64,000 nt of DNA from Desulfarculus sp. (GTDB lineage Bacteria > Desulfobacterota > Desulfarculia > Desulfarculales > Desulfarculaceae), in contig QZKP01000031.1 in assembly GCA_003605055.1 (NCBI GenBank), positions 1 through 64,000 of the forward strand, in the 5' to 3' direction. Of this stretch, positions 1 to 9,625 are shown in pieces. The position numbers and the translations under genes were made by a program. Within the stretch, counting starts at the first letter, position 1, and every line of letters begins with the position of its first letter. The notes beneath the pieces are model-generated. The model had not been told where the DNA came from and did not search any database. It saw only the letters and a list, made by a program, of their open reading frames with translations.

Positions 1-60
1 AAGGAGTCTGAATTCAGGTTCAATTACCGAGGGCAAAACCTGTATGCTATCCTACTCAAA

Positions 61-2085
61 CTAATCAGGCAGAAACCCCTCAACTAGTCTAGGCCCAAAT
101 CTTTTTTTATCCTGTTCACTCATAAGGGATGAAAATGCGTATGAATTACGAAACTCGAGCGAAGTATAGCGCATACTTTGTGGGGATACCCAAATGTTTG
201 TTTTCGAGTAAATTGGTGGTGGCACTAAATAACGTTTAAGTGGTATATTAATATCAGATAATAATAATATTTGTACCTTATAATTTTTAGAAGGACTTGG
301 GCAATAATTGTACAAATAAGAAAAATTATTAAAGCTAGAGAGCAAGTCGCCAATTAGGAATAGAGTAAATATTATCATAACAATAGAAGTCAGCTTTTGG
401 ATTGATAATGTTTTGCCAAATTTACTTTTTGTTAGTAGTTGGTATAAAAGGAAGGGAAGAAATATAAATATTGATATCCTTAACGCAAAGTAATATCTGT
501 CAGGATTTAAAAAAAATACTATTAAAATCTGTGAAACAACAACGCTAACAAATAGTCCGATGCTGCCAAGTCGGCGTCTGAGAGCCCAGCCAAAAAAGGA
601 TAAAAAAACAATATATGCCCAGCTATAAAGGATTACGGGGTATTTCAATTGGGTCGCTAGGTAAATAATAAATGTAACAACCGAAGCAAAAACAATCGTA
701 CTGATTAAGGCTCTCTTGTCCAACAATGTTTTCATGTTAAACGCATTATTATACGGAAGCCAACCCAAAAAGCGATCTAAGCCGATGACAAAGAAATATA
801 GTAAAAAGAAAGAAACAAATAACATAAGTGAATGAGTATGCCGTAAAAACCAAAATGGAGGGAATAGGCTGTAAATAAGTCTATGAATGCCGCCATTGGG
901 TCCCATGGTAACAAGAGTAAAAATCAATAGTAATGTAAACATCGTCGGTTTCATTTCATGCTGGCCAAATATTATTCCAATAAGTATAAAAATCCAAGTT
1001 AACAAGCCTAAATATAAAAAACACTCGGAGGCATTCCCCCACATAGATCGTCCCGGCCATAACGCATGTCGGTTGCCGCCAGGTGATATGACTTGTAGAA
1101 AGTCCCAAAAATTTGTGAAAGCCCCCGTCTGTTTTACCAGTTCGTAAGGCATAAAAATACCTTCTAATAGATCATTAGGGCCCCCTTCGTGTTGCTGATT
1201 TCCATAGTAATTAGCGCCATCAAGCGTTTGTTGGCTTGCCATTCTGGTAGGGAAAATATATTTGTTTCTTTCTAGCATTAAAACAATATTCGGGGCGGAC
1301 ATGGCAATGATAATGGCTAACACCAGTATAAGTTTTAAAAATAATTTAGAGGAAAAAAATAAATTTTTTAGCAAATAAAAGCGATAAAATAAATGAGATA
1401 TTATGAGAATAATAATAAGCAATGTGCTACCTATAAACAAGTTTGACTGAAAAGTAAGACCGAAGAATGCCCCTATTAAAATAAAATTACACCAGCGATA
1501 ATCTTCTCGATATAAAATCTTTGAGATATAATAAAATAGAAACGGTACCCAAAGAAAATGATGAACCAAACCCGTAGTACGAAAAGTACCTAGGGTCATG
1601 GAGGAAAAAATCAATATAGGAATTAATAATAATTTGGATATAATCTTGGTAGCATATGTACGAAGAACAACATAAGAGCCGAGCAGCATAACTAGCGTTT
1701 GGATCAAACGATCCCAACTAAAGAGTATCTCCAGATTTTTAGTAAAATATTTACCAATAAAAATTATCGGTATTGATAAATCCAAAAACTTAACCTTAAA
1801 AGGTATTAAATAAAACGGCTCCCCGGCATGAGTGAATGGATTCCAATACGGAAAATGTCCTAAAGCAATATTTTGCGCGAAAAAATTGTAGAGCGGAAGG
1901 CTGAAGTAATATAAATCATGTATGGGAACAAAGTCTCCATAAAAAAGCATGCCTCGGAGTTGGTAAATTAAAATTGAAAGGCATATTAACCAAAAAAATG
2001 ACTCCCAAATGATATTTCTGGCGGATTTGTAAACATCTCCGGCGGTAGATGATATAAACAGATATGAAAGATTATTTATGTGCAT
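61..2085 (-). CDS. YfhO-like multi-pass membrane protein (AT-rich)
   Basis: A protein of about 674 residues with many hydrophobic segments and an early periplasmic-type loop carrying an Asp followed by W-N-P and G-E-P-F motifs. The same loop occurs in the two other YfhO-like proteins at 18450 and 33113. YfhO/GT-C-type proteins are membrane enzymes that move sugars or modify surface glycans from lipid-linked donors; the substrate here cannot be told. ATG at 2085 has AAAAGG ten bases upstream; an in-frame TTG at 2091 is the alternative. Unlike the other two it has no obvious C-terminal beta domain. Base composition is far more AT-rich than the surrounding locus, which suggests recent acquisition. 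It was probably the gene directly downstream of 3447-5534 before the IS element inserted between them. Confidence 0.7.
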   Translation of the reverse strand: MHINNLSYLFISSTAGDVYKSARNIIWESFFWLICLSILIYQLRGMLFYGDFVPIHDLYYFSLPLYNFFAQNIALGHFPYWNPFTHAGEPFYLIPFKVKFLDLSIPIIFIGKYFTKNLEILFSWDRLIQTLVMLLGSYVVLRTYATKIISKLLLIPILIFSSMTLGTFRTTGLVHHFLWVPFLFYYISKILYREDYRWCNFILIGAFFGLTFQSNLFIGSTLLIIILIISHLFYRFYLLKNLFFSSKLFLKLILVLAIIIAMSAPNIVLMLERNKYIFPTRMASQQTLDGANYYGNQQHEGGPNDLLEGIFMPYELVKQTGAFTNFWDFLQVISPGGNRHALWPGRSMWGNASECFLYLGLLTWIFILIGIIFGQHEMKPTMFTLLLIFTLVTMGPNGGIHRLIYSLFPPFWFLRHTHSLMLFVSFFLLYFFVIGLDRFLGWLPYNNAFNMKTLLDKRALISTIVFASVVTFIIYLATQLKYPVILYSWAYIVFLSFFGWALRRRLGSIGLFVSVVVSQILIVFFLNPDRYYFALRISIFIFLPFLLYQLLTKSKFGKTLSIQKLTSIVMIIFTLFLIGDLLSSFNNFSYLYNYCPSPSKNYKVQILLLSDINIPLKRYLVPPPIYSKTNIWVSPQSMRYTSLEFRNSYAFSSLMSEQDKKRFGPRLVEGFLPD

Positions 2086-2177
2086 TGCCAAATAGCCTTT
2101 TCATAGAATAAAGTTATAAAAATTAACCTGAGGTAAAGCTTAGCGTTAGATCAAAACCACCTTAGTAATTATTAAAT

Positions 2178-2182
2178 TATTT
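2178..2182. repeat. Left copy of IS target-site duplication (TATTT)
   Basis: TATTT immediately outside the left inverted repeat, matching 3448-3452 outside the right one. Joining the flanks at this repeat restores a TAA stop for the upstream membrane-protein gene. Confidence 0.75.
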
Positions 2183-2273
2183 GAGGCCGATGCATAAATT
2201 CCGTGTTTGGTTTCTCGCCTCGATGGGGCTATCAATGAAGGAGAAGACTCCGGTATAGGCCTCTTCCTTGCCC

Positions 2274-2311
2274 CCCGATCAGGCCGTTTCGGCCTGTCCG
2301 GGGGCGTTTTT
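2274..2311 (+). terminator. Hairpin with T-run inside IS left end
   Basis: A GC-rich stem (CCCCCGATCAGGCC pairing with GGCCTGTCCGGGGG, one imperfection) with a GTTTC loop, followed on the plus strand by GCGTTTTT. In this direction it is a rho-independent terminator that would stop outside transcription from entering the transposase gene antisense. On the minus strand the hairpin lies just past the transposase stop but has no T-run. Confidence 0.6.
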
Positions 2312-2324
2312 CACTCTCCAGGCA

Positions 2325-3353
2325 CTACTCCAGCATGAGGGCCGCCTTCTTGAGGTTGAAGGCCATGGCGTTCAGGAGAAATTCCAGCTTTACCTTGGCG
2401 CATCCCAGGTAGCGGGTCCGCTGAAATCCATAGTCCCGCTTCAAGGTGCCGAAGGCCCTTTCCACCTTTCCCCGCAATCCGCTGATCACCCGGTTCATGA
2501 GCCTCTCGGCCTCGGTCAGCTTCCTGCCCCTGGCGGCCTTGTACATGATGCCATCGGTGATGCCGGCCTTCTCCAGGCTTATCCGGTTGTCCGCACTGGC
2601 GTAGCCCTTGTCGGCCAGGACCATGGAGCCTTGGGAAATGCCTGATTCCTCCACCACCTCCATCAGCTCCTTGGTGTCGGCCCGGTTGGCGGGGGTGACG
2701 TGGCCGCCTATGATGAAACCATGCCCGGCATCGGTGGCTATGTGGATTTTGTAGCCGTAGTAAGGCCTCTTGGCCTTGATGGTCCAGGCGGCCTCCACAT
2801 CCTCGGAGTAGCTGGTGGTCACCTCATAGCCGGAATCTTCCTCCTCCCGGCCCTCCCGAGACTCCACCACTTCTATCTTCTTGGGCCTGCGGCTGGAGGT
2901 GACTATGCTGGCATCCACTATGGCGCCCTGCTTGATGATGATCTTGTGCGCCTCCAACTGACGCCCCAGGAGATCGAACAGCTTCAGGTCCAGGCCTCTT
3001 TCCATCAGGTGATTGCGGAAGCGGCAGATGGTGGTGGAGTCGGGCGTATCGTAATCAAAGGAAAAACCCACAAAACGCCGGAAGGATATGCGATCGGCCA
3101 GGGCGTCGTCCATGCCTTGGTCGCTGAGATTGTACCAACGCTGGAGCAAAAGCACCTTGAACATGCCCAGCGGGAGGTAGGCGGGATTGCCCACCGCATT
3201 CTGGTTACGGCGAAGCTTTTTCTTCAGAAGCTTCTCGATGGGAGCCCAATCGACGATCCGCTCCACGTCATCCAGAAAGGTCTTGGCCTTTTTCAACTGG
3301 GAAACCGCCAAATCCAGAAAACCAATTCCAGGCTTTTCAAATCGACTGGGCAA
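2325..3353 (-). CDS. IS5-family transposase
   Basis: A 342-residue DDE transposase that would cut and rejoin the ends of its own element. The N-terminal IS5-type region ends with D-T-P-D-S-T-T-I near residue 103. Catalytic candidates are D147 (I-V-D-A-S-I), D248 (A-D-K-G-Y) and E298 (K-V-E-R-A-F-G). The reading frame is intact and of normal length. The start is TTG at 3353, with GGAGG six bases upstream; an ATG at 3358 is out of frame. The gene lies wholly within the inverted-repeat-bounded element and is preceded by a good sigma70-type promoter. Confidence 0.93.
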   Translation of the reverse strand: MPSRFEKPGIGFLDLAVSQLKKAKTFLDDVERIVDWAPIEKLLKKKLRRNQNAVGNPAYLPLGMFKVLLLQRWYNLSDQGMDDALADRISFRRFVGFSFDYDTPDSTTICRFRNHLMERGLDLKLFDLLGRQLEAHKIIIKQGAIVDASIVTSSRRPKKIEVVESREGREEEDSGYEVTTSYSEDVEAAWTIKAKRPYYGYKIHIATDAGHGFIIGGHVTPANRADTKELMEVVEESGISQGSMVLADKGYASADNRISLEKAGITDGIMYKAARGRKLTEAERLMNRVISGLRGKVERAFGTLKRDYGFQRTRYLGCAKVKLEFLLNAMAFNLKKAALMLE

Positions 3354-3383
3354 TTCATACCTCCAGAATGATCGACTGAAAGT

Positions 3384-3412
3384 ATTATAGTAAAATAAAT
3401 CAGATAGTTAAA
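3384..3412 (-). promoter_or_regulatory. Transposase promoter
   Basis: On the minus strand TTTAAC (3407-3412) and a perfect TATAAT (3384-3389) are separated by 17 bases. The predicted start of transcription is near 3377, about 24 bases before the TTG start codon. Confidence 0.6.
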
Positions 3413-3446
3413 GCATCTTTAGCGCACAAGCACCGTGCATCGGCCT

Positions 3447-5534
3447 CTATTTGTGTGTAATAATATTAACTGTTATGGCATCGAAATAAACTGGGGCATT
3501 GGCTGCCTGGTCAACAAAACAATAAAATACTAACTTCTCAGTACCAATAGGAATTCGGTACGTCAAACTAAGTAGTTTCCATTGACCTGAATCGTTGTAA
3601 AAAGCTTTCGGCCAGTTAGAAGAATTGATGCCATTGTTTAGTGCAATGCCCACTTGCCGCTGAACTGAGTTTTGAGAGCTAACCCAAGCTTGAAAACGAA
3701 CAGTTTTGCCTAAGAATCCGTATAGCTTATCCCAAGTTACCTTATGGTATAAAAGAACGATGCCTTTTCCGGAAGGAGTAATTTCCGCAGAATATTTTCC
3801 ATGAGCTACCTTAGAAGGATCTTCTGTTCTCCTAAGCTTGGCACCCATACCGTCAACCTGGACCAGCCCCCAACCAAGCGGCAGGAAATCCTTGTTTAAT
3901 TTCTTCCAATTTTCGAAACTACCAGTATTTTGTAATATTATTTCTTTAATAGGCGGACGTGGTATCCCATGGCTTGTTTCTGCTAATAAACGATTCGCCG
4001 CAACGGTTCCGCTCAACCATAACACAAAAATAAATAAAGTACAGACGGAAAAAAAGAAGAACCTGGCTCTTATCGAAGGATTGTTTTGCTCTCCGTTAAT
4101 AATATACATAGTCCTTTTCAGCGAGTAGTTAGAACGTTTAAGTAGTTGGATTAAGGGAAATAAATGTTTTGATATAAATAAAATAAGAGCGCATATTGAT
4201 CCACCAAGAAGCTGGATATATAAAGGATAAAAAGCCGTTTGGTGTGCATCCACCGGTGGAAAATACAAGCCTAATATGGTGACAAAATACAGGCCTTGTA
4301 GAAAGGGGGCAAACAACAACATAAAGCGATTATAATCAAATAATAAAGTAATGGATAACGCAATAAATATGACGGCAAAAAAAATCCAAGAAATTACTAA
4401 TAGAGGAGTCGTGTAAAATTTAGTATTACTATCAACCAAACCTACAAATCTGGGACCGCTATAATACCTCTGCCCAAAGGCATAAGTCATAGTCAAGCCA
4501 CGTTTGAGGTTGCTAACAAAGTTGCGCAGGTAAATATCCGGCCGTAATTTGAGAAACTCCAGGGCCTTCGCTTTCATGAAGGCGTCGTAGGCCTCCATGC
4601 CATCTTTATTTAAATCGGGCCCCCCGTTGTCAATCGCCCATCTCACTGCTGTCAGATCAGCGCTGTCTTTGATGCCGAAGGGATTTGGATATAGGCCCAA
4701 CCCAGAAATAATTGTATGCCAGACGCCACGGTTGGATAATTTAAAAACACCATACCACTTGTAAGTTATGGCCATCTGAGGAGCCAAGGCAACCCCTTGC
4801 CCCAAAAGCATGAAAAAGAGCAAAAGCAGGCTGACCTTAATGTTTCTTTCCTTTAGATATATGAGAGGACTCATTACCAAAGTTAATGGTACAAACGATA
4901 ACCGCAAAAAAGAAGCAAATCCCACCAAAAAACCATAAGATACAAAAAGCCACGCTTTAGAGGCAAAGCTCCACTTTCTTCTTTCCGGAAGGTACAGCAC
5001 AGACCAAAAAAAGGCGCTGAGACACGAAAAGGGGATTGCCCAATAGTAATAGACCACCCAGGTGGAGAAATAAATGGCTGGCAGAAAAAGGGCATAAAGA
5101 AAAGCGGTGAAAGCGCCGCACCATGGTCCTGCCAGGCTCCGGCCCGCAAAAAACAAAAGAACCAACACGCATAAGTCAAAGAATATCTGATAAAGCGCGA
5201 CTAACTTGGCTATGTTGTTAATGCCCTTGGTGCCTTCAGGGATCAAGAAGGCAAGGATAAATGCCCAACCCTTTTCGTTGCGGAAGGAGCCGACCGCCCG
5301 GTAAGATGGCTTGGTTGTAAAGATGTAATCATCTGGGTTTTTAGTCGTTTCAATATATTTTTGAAAATTATAGCCTCCCGGCTGCCTGAAAAAATGGGAT
5401 GCCATATCCACGAAGACGGCAAAACCGTTGTTTGTAGCCAAATGATTGTTGAAGTAATGCAGCCGGAGTGCACCTCCCACGATGATCGCTGCTAGGAGGG
5501 CCAGCCAGGGTAATATTTTTTTATAATTAGACAA
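3447..5534 (-). CDS. GT39/GT-C-like membrane glycosyltransferase with C-terminal beta domain
   Basis: A 695-residue protein. Residues about 10-500 hold roughly ten or more membrane segments; the last about 160 residues form a soluble domain with aromatic and Gly-rich strands that resembles a carbohydrate-binding beta-sandwich. It is a clear paralogue of 8036-9622: both share an R-G-V/A-W-H...S-G-L-G-x-Y-P-N-P segment, G-G-P-x-L-N-K and R-P-D-I. Such proteins usually transfer sugars or other groups from polyprenyl-phosphate donors on the outer membrane face. The likely start is TTG at 5534; no better codon is seen. The stop codon TAG is formed at the IS junction (originally TAA). The gene is more AT-rich than rmlA upstream. 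Confidence 0.68.
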   Translation of the reverse strand: MSNYKKILPWLALLAAIIVGGALRLHYFNNHLATNNGFAVFVDMASHFFRQPGGYNFQKYIETTKNPDDYIFTTKPSYRAVGSFRNEKGWAFILAFLIPEGTKGINNIAKLVALYQIFFDLCVLVLLFFAGRSLAGPWCGAFTAFLYALFLPAIYFSTWVVYYYWAIPFSCLSAFFWSVLYLPERRKWSFASKAWLFVSYGFLVGFASFLRLSFVPLTLVMSPLIYLKERNIKVSLLLLFFMLLGQGVALAPQMAITYKWYGVFKLSNRGVWHTIISGLGLYPNPFGIKDSADLTAVRWAIDNGGPDLNKDGMEAYDAFMKAKALEFLKLRPDIYLRNFVSNLKRGLTMTYAFGQRYYSGPRFVGLVDSNTKFYTTPLLVISWIFFAVIFIALSITLLFDYNRFMLLFAPFLQGLYFVTILGLYFPPVDAHQTAFYPLYIQLLGGSICALILFISKHLFPLIQLLKRSNYSLKRTMYIINGEQNNPSIRARFFFFSVCTLFIFVLWLSGTVAANRLLAETSHGIPRPPIKEIILQNTGSFENWKKLNKDFLPLGWGLVQVDGMGAKLRRTEDPSKVAHGKYSAEITPSGKGIVLLYHKVTWDKLYGFLGKTVRFQAWVSSQNSVQRQVGIALNNGINSSNWPKAFYNDSGQWKLLSLTYRIPIGTEKLVFYCFVDQAANAPVYFDAITVNIITHK
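3448..3452. repeat. Right copy of IS target-site duplication (TATTT)
   Basis: TATTT immediately outside the right inverted repeat. Read on the minus strand it supplies the last Lys codon (AAA) and the TA of the present TAG stop codon of the 695-residue membrane protein. Confidence 0.75.
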
Positions 5535-5644
5535 TATTATTTGTCCCAGCGCATAAAGTCAAAAGCGATTATGGCGATAAATAATTATTTGAGAGGGTCC
5601 TTATTGTTTTGCACTTACGCCAATGGTTAGAAGCAAAAACCCGG

Positions 5645-6520
5645 TTAATAAATATCTTCCTTAAGTACTTTTCCTAAATATTGAGAGTATTCACCATCTC
5701 CCAGGGAGTCAATCAGGGCCCTCATCTGCGCGGCACCTATATAACCCATGCGATACCCCACCTCTTCAATGCAAGCTATTTTCAGGCCCTGCCTGTTTTC
5801 AAGTGTCCTGATAAAGGATGAGGCCTCCAAAAGCGCCTCCGGCGTGCCCGTGTCCATCCAGGCAATACCGCGGCCGAGCCTGATTACCGACAGGCGATCG
5901 CTGGATAGAAAGGCCTTGTTGACGTCGCTTATCTCCAATTCGCCGCGGGCCGAAGGCTTTATTCTGGAGGCAATATCCAAAACCTCATTCTTGTATATAT
6001 AGAGGCCGGTTACCGCGTAATTTGATTTCGGGGCCTCGGGTTTTTCCTGTATGTCCACCGGCCGCCCATCCTTGTCCATGGTTATGACCCCGTACCGCCA
6101 GGGATCCTTGACCGGATACACAAACACTGTGCCGCCTTTGTTGTCGCTGATGGCCTCTTGGAGGTATTTGGGAAAAGAGACGCCGTAGAAAAGGTTGTCG
6201 CCCAAGATCAAGCAAACATCGTCGTCGCCCACGAAATCCCGGCCGATGATAAAGGCCTGCGCCAGCCCTTCTGGGCGGGGCTGCTCGGCATAGGAAATGG
6301 AAATTCCCCAGGCTTGGCCGTCAGCCAGCAGCGAGCGGTAAAGAGGCAGGTCATTGGGCGTGGAGATGACTAATATGTCTTTTATGCCGCCCATCATCAG
6401 CACGGACAGGGGATAGTAGATCATAGGTTTGTCGTATATGGGTAGAAGCTGCTTGCTCACCACCTTGGTCATGGGATAAAGGCGGGTCCCCATGCCGCCC
6501 GCCAAAATGATGCCCTTCAT
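5645..6520 (-). CDS. rmlA: Glucose-1-phosphate thymidylyltransferase
   Basis: A 291-residue enzyme making dTDP-glucose from dTTP and glucose-1-phosphate, the first step to dTDP-deoxysugars. The N-terminal nucleotide-binding signature [11 protein letters not shown] is followed by the [11 protein letters not shown] block and later L-G-D-N-L-F-Y-G, all diagnostic of RmlA. Length is typical and the ATG start is clear. It follows rmlB on the same strand with a 138-base gap. rmlC and rmlD are not in the window, so the product probably feeds a deoxysugar other than L-rhamnose, or rhamnose genes lie elsewhere. Confidence 0.96.
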   Translation of the reverse strand: MKGIILAGGMGTRLYPMTKVVSKQLLPIYDKPMIYYPLSVLMMGGIKDILVISTPNDLPLYRSLLADGQAWGISISYAEQPRPEGLAQAFIIGRDFVGDDDVCLILGDNLFYGVSFPKYLQEAISDNKGGTVFVYPVKDPWRYGVITMDKDGRPVDIQEKPEAPKSNYAVTGLYIYKNEVLDIASRIKPSARGELEISDVNKAFLSSDRLSVIRLGRGIAWMDTGTPEALLEASSFIRTLENRQGLKIACIEEVGYRMGYIGAAQMRALIDSLGDGEYSQYLGKVLKEDIY

Positions 6521-6658
6521 GACCTCGCTCCTGTTGCCTAGGCCTTTTTTGGTCCTATGCCCCGGCAGATGCCGTATTTGCCGCTCTTAGGCGCACAATA
6601 ACAATACAGTACGTACTGCGCCCCGGTCAGGCGGACCAAGAGCGTCTGCCCGGACGAC

Positions 6659-7723
6659 TCAGGCCTTGGCGCCCAGACCCAGCCGCTGTCCGGAATATTG
6701 CCGGGACATGATCTTTTCCCACCACCAGCGGTTGTCCAGATACCAGCTGACCGTCTGGGCCAGGCCAGACTCGAAATTCTCCTCGGGCGCCCAGGCTAGC
6801 TCACGTTTGATCTTGCTGGCATCCATGGCGTAGCGGAAATCGTGGCCGGGCCGGTCCTGTACAAAGGCAATGAGCCCCTCATGAGGTTTGTGCCCTGAGC
6901 CGGGAACCATTTGATCGAGGCACTGGCACAGCTTGCGCACCACCTCTAAGTTGGTCAACTCACAGCCCCCGCCGATGTTGTAGCTCTCCCCGGGCGCACC
7001 CCGTTCGAGCACTGTCAGCAGGGCCCGGACGTGATCATACACGTACAGCCAGTCGCGGACGTTGTCCCCCTTGCCGTAAACCGGCAACGCCTCGCTCTTG
7101 AGCGCCTTGATGATCATCAGGGGGATCAGCTTTTCGGGAAACTGAAAGGGGCCGTAGTTGTTGGAGCAATTGCTGATAATCACCGGCAAGCCGTAAGTAC
7201 GGTGCCAGGCGCGCGCCAGAAAGTCCGCGGAGGCCTTGCTGGCCGCGTAGGGGGAGTTGGGGCGATAGGCCGTGTCTTCGTTAAACCGGCTTTGGGCCGG
7301 CAGGGAGCCAAACACCTCGTCCGTGGAAACGTGCAGGAAGCGAAAGGCATCCCGTTGCTGCGAGGGCAGGCCTTGCCAGTAATCCTGGGCTGCCTCCAGC
7401 AAGGTGTAGGTGCCCACAATGTTGGTTTGCACGAAGGCGCCCGGGCCATCAATGGAGCGGTCCACGTGCGACTCGGCCGCCAGGTGCATAATGGCCTGCG
7501 GCCGGTGGACCGCCAGCAAACTTTTCACCAACTCGGCGTCGCAGATGTCACCCTGTTGGAAATGATAGTTGGGATCGCCGGCGGCCTCGGTCAGTGAATC
7601 CAGGTTAGCGGCGTAGGTGAGCTTGTCCAGGTTGACCACGTGGCAGTCTCCCCTGGCGATCAACATGCGCACCACGGCCGAGCCGATGAAGCCTGCCCCT
7701 CCGGTGACCAGAATTGTTTTCAT
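6659..7723 (-). CDS. rmlB: dTDP-glucose 4,6-dehydratase
   Basis: A 354-residue extended SDR that converts dTDP-glucose to dTDP-4-keto-6-deoxyglucose. It begins with a Rossmann motif T-G-G-A-G-F-I-G-S at residues about 7-15; S-T-D-E-V-F-G and Y-A-A-S-K-A carry the catalytic Thr, Asp/Glu and Tyr/Lys, and [10 protein letters not shown] is present. The ATG at 7723 gives the normal family length. The frame is open upstream to 7969, but that extension has no homology and a start there would be unusual. A weak alternative is ATG at 7741. It is probably co-transcribed with rmlA. Confidence 0.95.
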   Translation of the reverse strand: MKTILVTGGAGFIGSAVVRMLIARGDCHVVNLDKLTYAANLDSLTEAAGDPNYHFQQGDICDAELVKSLLAVHRPQAIMHLAAESHVDRSIDGPGAFVQTNIVGTYTLLEAAQDYWQGLPSQQRDAFRFLHVSTDEVFGSLPAQSRFNEDTAYRPNSPYAASKASADFLARAWHRTYGLPVIISNCSNNYGPFQFPEKLIPLMIIKALKSEALPVYGKGDNVRDWLYVYDHVRALLTVLERGAPGESYNIGGGCELTNLEVVRKLCQCLDQMVPGSGHKPHEGLIAFVQDRPGHDFRYAMDASKIKRELAWAPEENFESGLAQTVSWYLDNRWWWEKIMSRQYSGQRLGLGAKA

Positions 7724-8035
7724 GCTAGGCTTGGCCACCATGCTGCAACCATTAAGCCGCGGCCGGTTTGCATCCCATGGTCTCCTGAAGGTTTGCTTTG
7801 GGTTTTTTTCTCCTTCTCTAAAGCGACGACTCTTGGGGATGCGGTTGAGCGCCCACCCCCATGGTCGCTGGAGCCAAGGATGTTGCCAAGTCAGTTGCCT
7901 GATCAGGCGGCTTAGTCTGAAACCTACTTCAACATCACCTTGCCAAAAAAAACCCCGAACATAAAGCACATTATTTGGGCCCCCACCCAGGCCCCAATGC
8001 TTGGCTGGGAGATGACGGCCCCGGCCCCCTGCCCT
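7724..8035. other. 312-bp gap upstream of rmlB with no recognised gene
   Basis: The interval between rmlB and the stop of the next upstream gene. It contains a C8-A8-like tract (near 7942-7955) that would read GGGG-T8 on the minus strand, and GC-rich partial inverted repeats near 7976-8003, but they do not form a convincing terminator. An rmlB promoter may lie here; I could not pick one. Confidence 0.4.
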
Positions 8036-9622
8036 CTAGGGGGTGGAGGAGGCCGCTTCGGCGGGCGCCTTGGGGCCCAGCCACGGCCAATGGCGGACGA
8101 ATTGCTCCCTGGTGATCTGGATCAGTTGCCGGTAGTCCGCGTCCTTGGCCACGTACACCGCAAACAGCGATCGGCCGCAGGCATAGAGGAACTTGAACCA
8201 AACGGCCAAAGAGGCGAATATCAGGAACGCGAACACCGGGATATAGCCAGCCATCCAGGGCGAATAGTTGGGGAAGTACGCGACCACCACCAACAGGAAA
8301 TATAACCCCTGCAGGGAGATGCCGGCGGCGATCCAGAACAGCCGGCGCGACAGGAAAAAGAGCAGGGCCAGGGCCGACAAGACCAGCCAGGGGTAGGTTG
8401 CCTTGATCAGGCGGTCGTCGGGGAATATGCCGAAGAATTTAAAAAAGTGGGGGGTGATGGTCAGACCGAAGCGGAAGTTGGACTTGAAGTTGCGCCAGAA
8501 GATGTCCGGCCGCTCCTTCATGAACTGAAACAACTTGGCCCGGCACCACTCATCCCAGACCTTGATGCCCACCTTGTTCAGGTTAGGCCCCCCCCGGGCC
8601 TGGACCCACTCGTTCAGATGGACCTCTCCCGTATTGATTATGCCCCAGGGATTGGGATAGGCGCCCAGGCCGGAAAGGGCGCTGTGCCAGGCGCCGCGGG
8701 TGGTTACGACGTAGCGCCCGTGATAGTGCTTGTTCCAGAAGATGGTGGGGGTCACCAAGAGCAGGTGGCCGGCAAAGAAGGCCAGCAGGAGCACCAGGCC
8801 CTTTTTATTGAATCCAGCCCGGATCAGGATGAAGGGGGCATAGACCAGGGGCAGCAGCAGAAAGTGCAGGCGAACCCAGGTGGCAAATCCGGTGACCAAG
8901 CCGAAGAAAAAAACCGCCGCCAGGTTTGTCCAGTCATTGACGCGCTTGTCCTCGGGGCGAAAAAGGCAGGCCCAGACCACCATGCAAAGGGCGGAGAATG
9001 GAATGGGCCAGTAATAGTAAATGAACCAACTGGCAAAAACCATGGGCATCTTGAAGGTCGCCCAGCCCAGCGCGGCCAAAAGCCCCCCCAGGTTTCCCAC
9101 CAGCGTCCGCCCCACCAAAAAGAAGAACAGCACCACCAGCAGGTCCACCAGGATTTGATGGCGGACAACCTCCAGGGCGATATTCTGAATGCCTTTGATG
9201 CCGGGCGGCAGGATCAGGCGCAGGATGAGGCCCCAGCCAATCTCGTTGTTGATGGCGCTACGGGCCTTGTATTTTGTGTTGCCAGGATCATAGACGAATT
9301 CTTTGGGGGTCTTATAGGCCAACACGGCCTCTTGGCTGGAATAGGCGCCCAGGGTCTGGCCGAAGTGGGCGGCCATGCTGAGGAAGGCGCCGTGCCCATC
9401 GAGAATCTGAAAATTTTCTTTCAGGACCGCCGCCCGGTGGCTGGCGCCCAGAATAACGATCAGAATCAGCACCCAAGGCACCAAGCAGCCCAGAGCCGGC
9501 CGCACCTTTTGATAATAATCGGTTATCGTTTCCTTAACTTTGATCACCAACCTGCTCGCTTTTCCCGGCCGAAACCGTTGCCAATGATTATGCAACCTGC
9601 CCGGCTGTAAAATCCCCTTCAT
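8036..9622 (-). CDS. GT39/GT-C-like membrane glycosyltransferase, paralogue of 3447-5534
   Basis: A 528-residue multi-pass membrane protein with about ten hydrophobic segments after an N-terminal basic stretch. It aligns along the membrane part with the 695-residue protein at 3447-5534, sharing the A-W-H-S-A-L-S-G-L-G and G-G-P-N-L-N-K region and the E-R-P-D-I-F-W-R-N-F block, but lacks the C-terminal beta domain. A role in surface-glycan transfer from a lipid-linked donor is inferred. It is more GC-rich than its paralogue and fits the local composition. ATG at 9622 is four bases downstream of the carbamoyltransferase stop, so the two are probably translated from one message. Confidence 0.68.
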   Translation of the reverse strand: MKGILQPGRLHNHWQRFRPGKASRLVIKVKETITDYYQKVRPALGCLVPWVLILIVILGASHRAAVLKENFQILDGHGAFLSMAAHFGQTLGAYSSQEAVLAYKTPKEFVYDPGNTKYKARSAINNEIGWGLILRLILPPGIKGIQNIALEVVRHQILVDLLVVLFFFLVGRTLVGNLGGLLAALGWATFKMPMVFASWFIYYYWPIPFSALCMVVWACLFRPEDKRVNDWTNLAAVFFFGLVTGFATWVRLHFLLLPLVYAPFILIRAGFNKKGLVLLLAFFAGHLLLVTPTIFWNKHYHGRYVVTTRGAWHSALSGLGAYPNPWGIINTGEVHLNEWVQARGGPNLNKVGIKVWDEWCRAKLFQFMKERPDIFWRNFKSNFRFGLTITPHFFKFFGIFPDDRLIKATYPWLVLSALALLFFLSRRLFWIAAGISLQGLYFLLVVVAYFPNYSPWMAGYIPVFAFLIFASLAVWFKFLYACGRSLFAVYVAKDADYRQLIQITREQFVRHWPWLGPKAPAEAASSTP

Positions 9623-9625
9623 TAG

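Larger units (their letters stand above)
2183..3447 (-). mobile_element. IS5-family insertion sequence, apparently complete
   Basis: A 1265-bp element bounded by perfect 12-bp inverted repeats, GAGGCCGATGCA at 2183-2194 and its reverse complement at 3436-3447. Both ends are flanked by TATTT (2178-2182 and 3448-3452), an apparent 5-bp target duplication. It contains one transposase gene with its own promoter. A hairpin with a T-run on the plus strand near the left end would block transcription entering from that side. The intact repeats, direct repeats and open reading frame suggest recent insertion. Assignment to the IS5 family rests on the transposase; a 5-bp duplication is not the most typical length for that family. 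Confidence 0.88.

Noticed and set aside
7724-7969. 82-residue N-terminal extension of rmlB
   Set aside because: RmlB proteins begin at the Rossmann motif; the extension has no family match and the shorter start gives normal length.
8447-9610. Plus-strand open frame of 387 codons opposite the GT-C-like gene
   Set aside because: Gln/Gly/Asp-rich antisense frame without recognisable domains.
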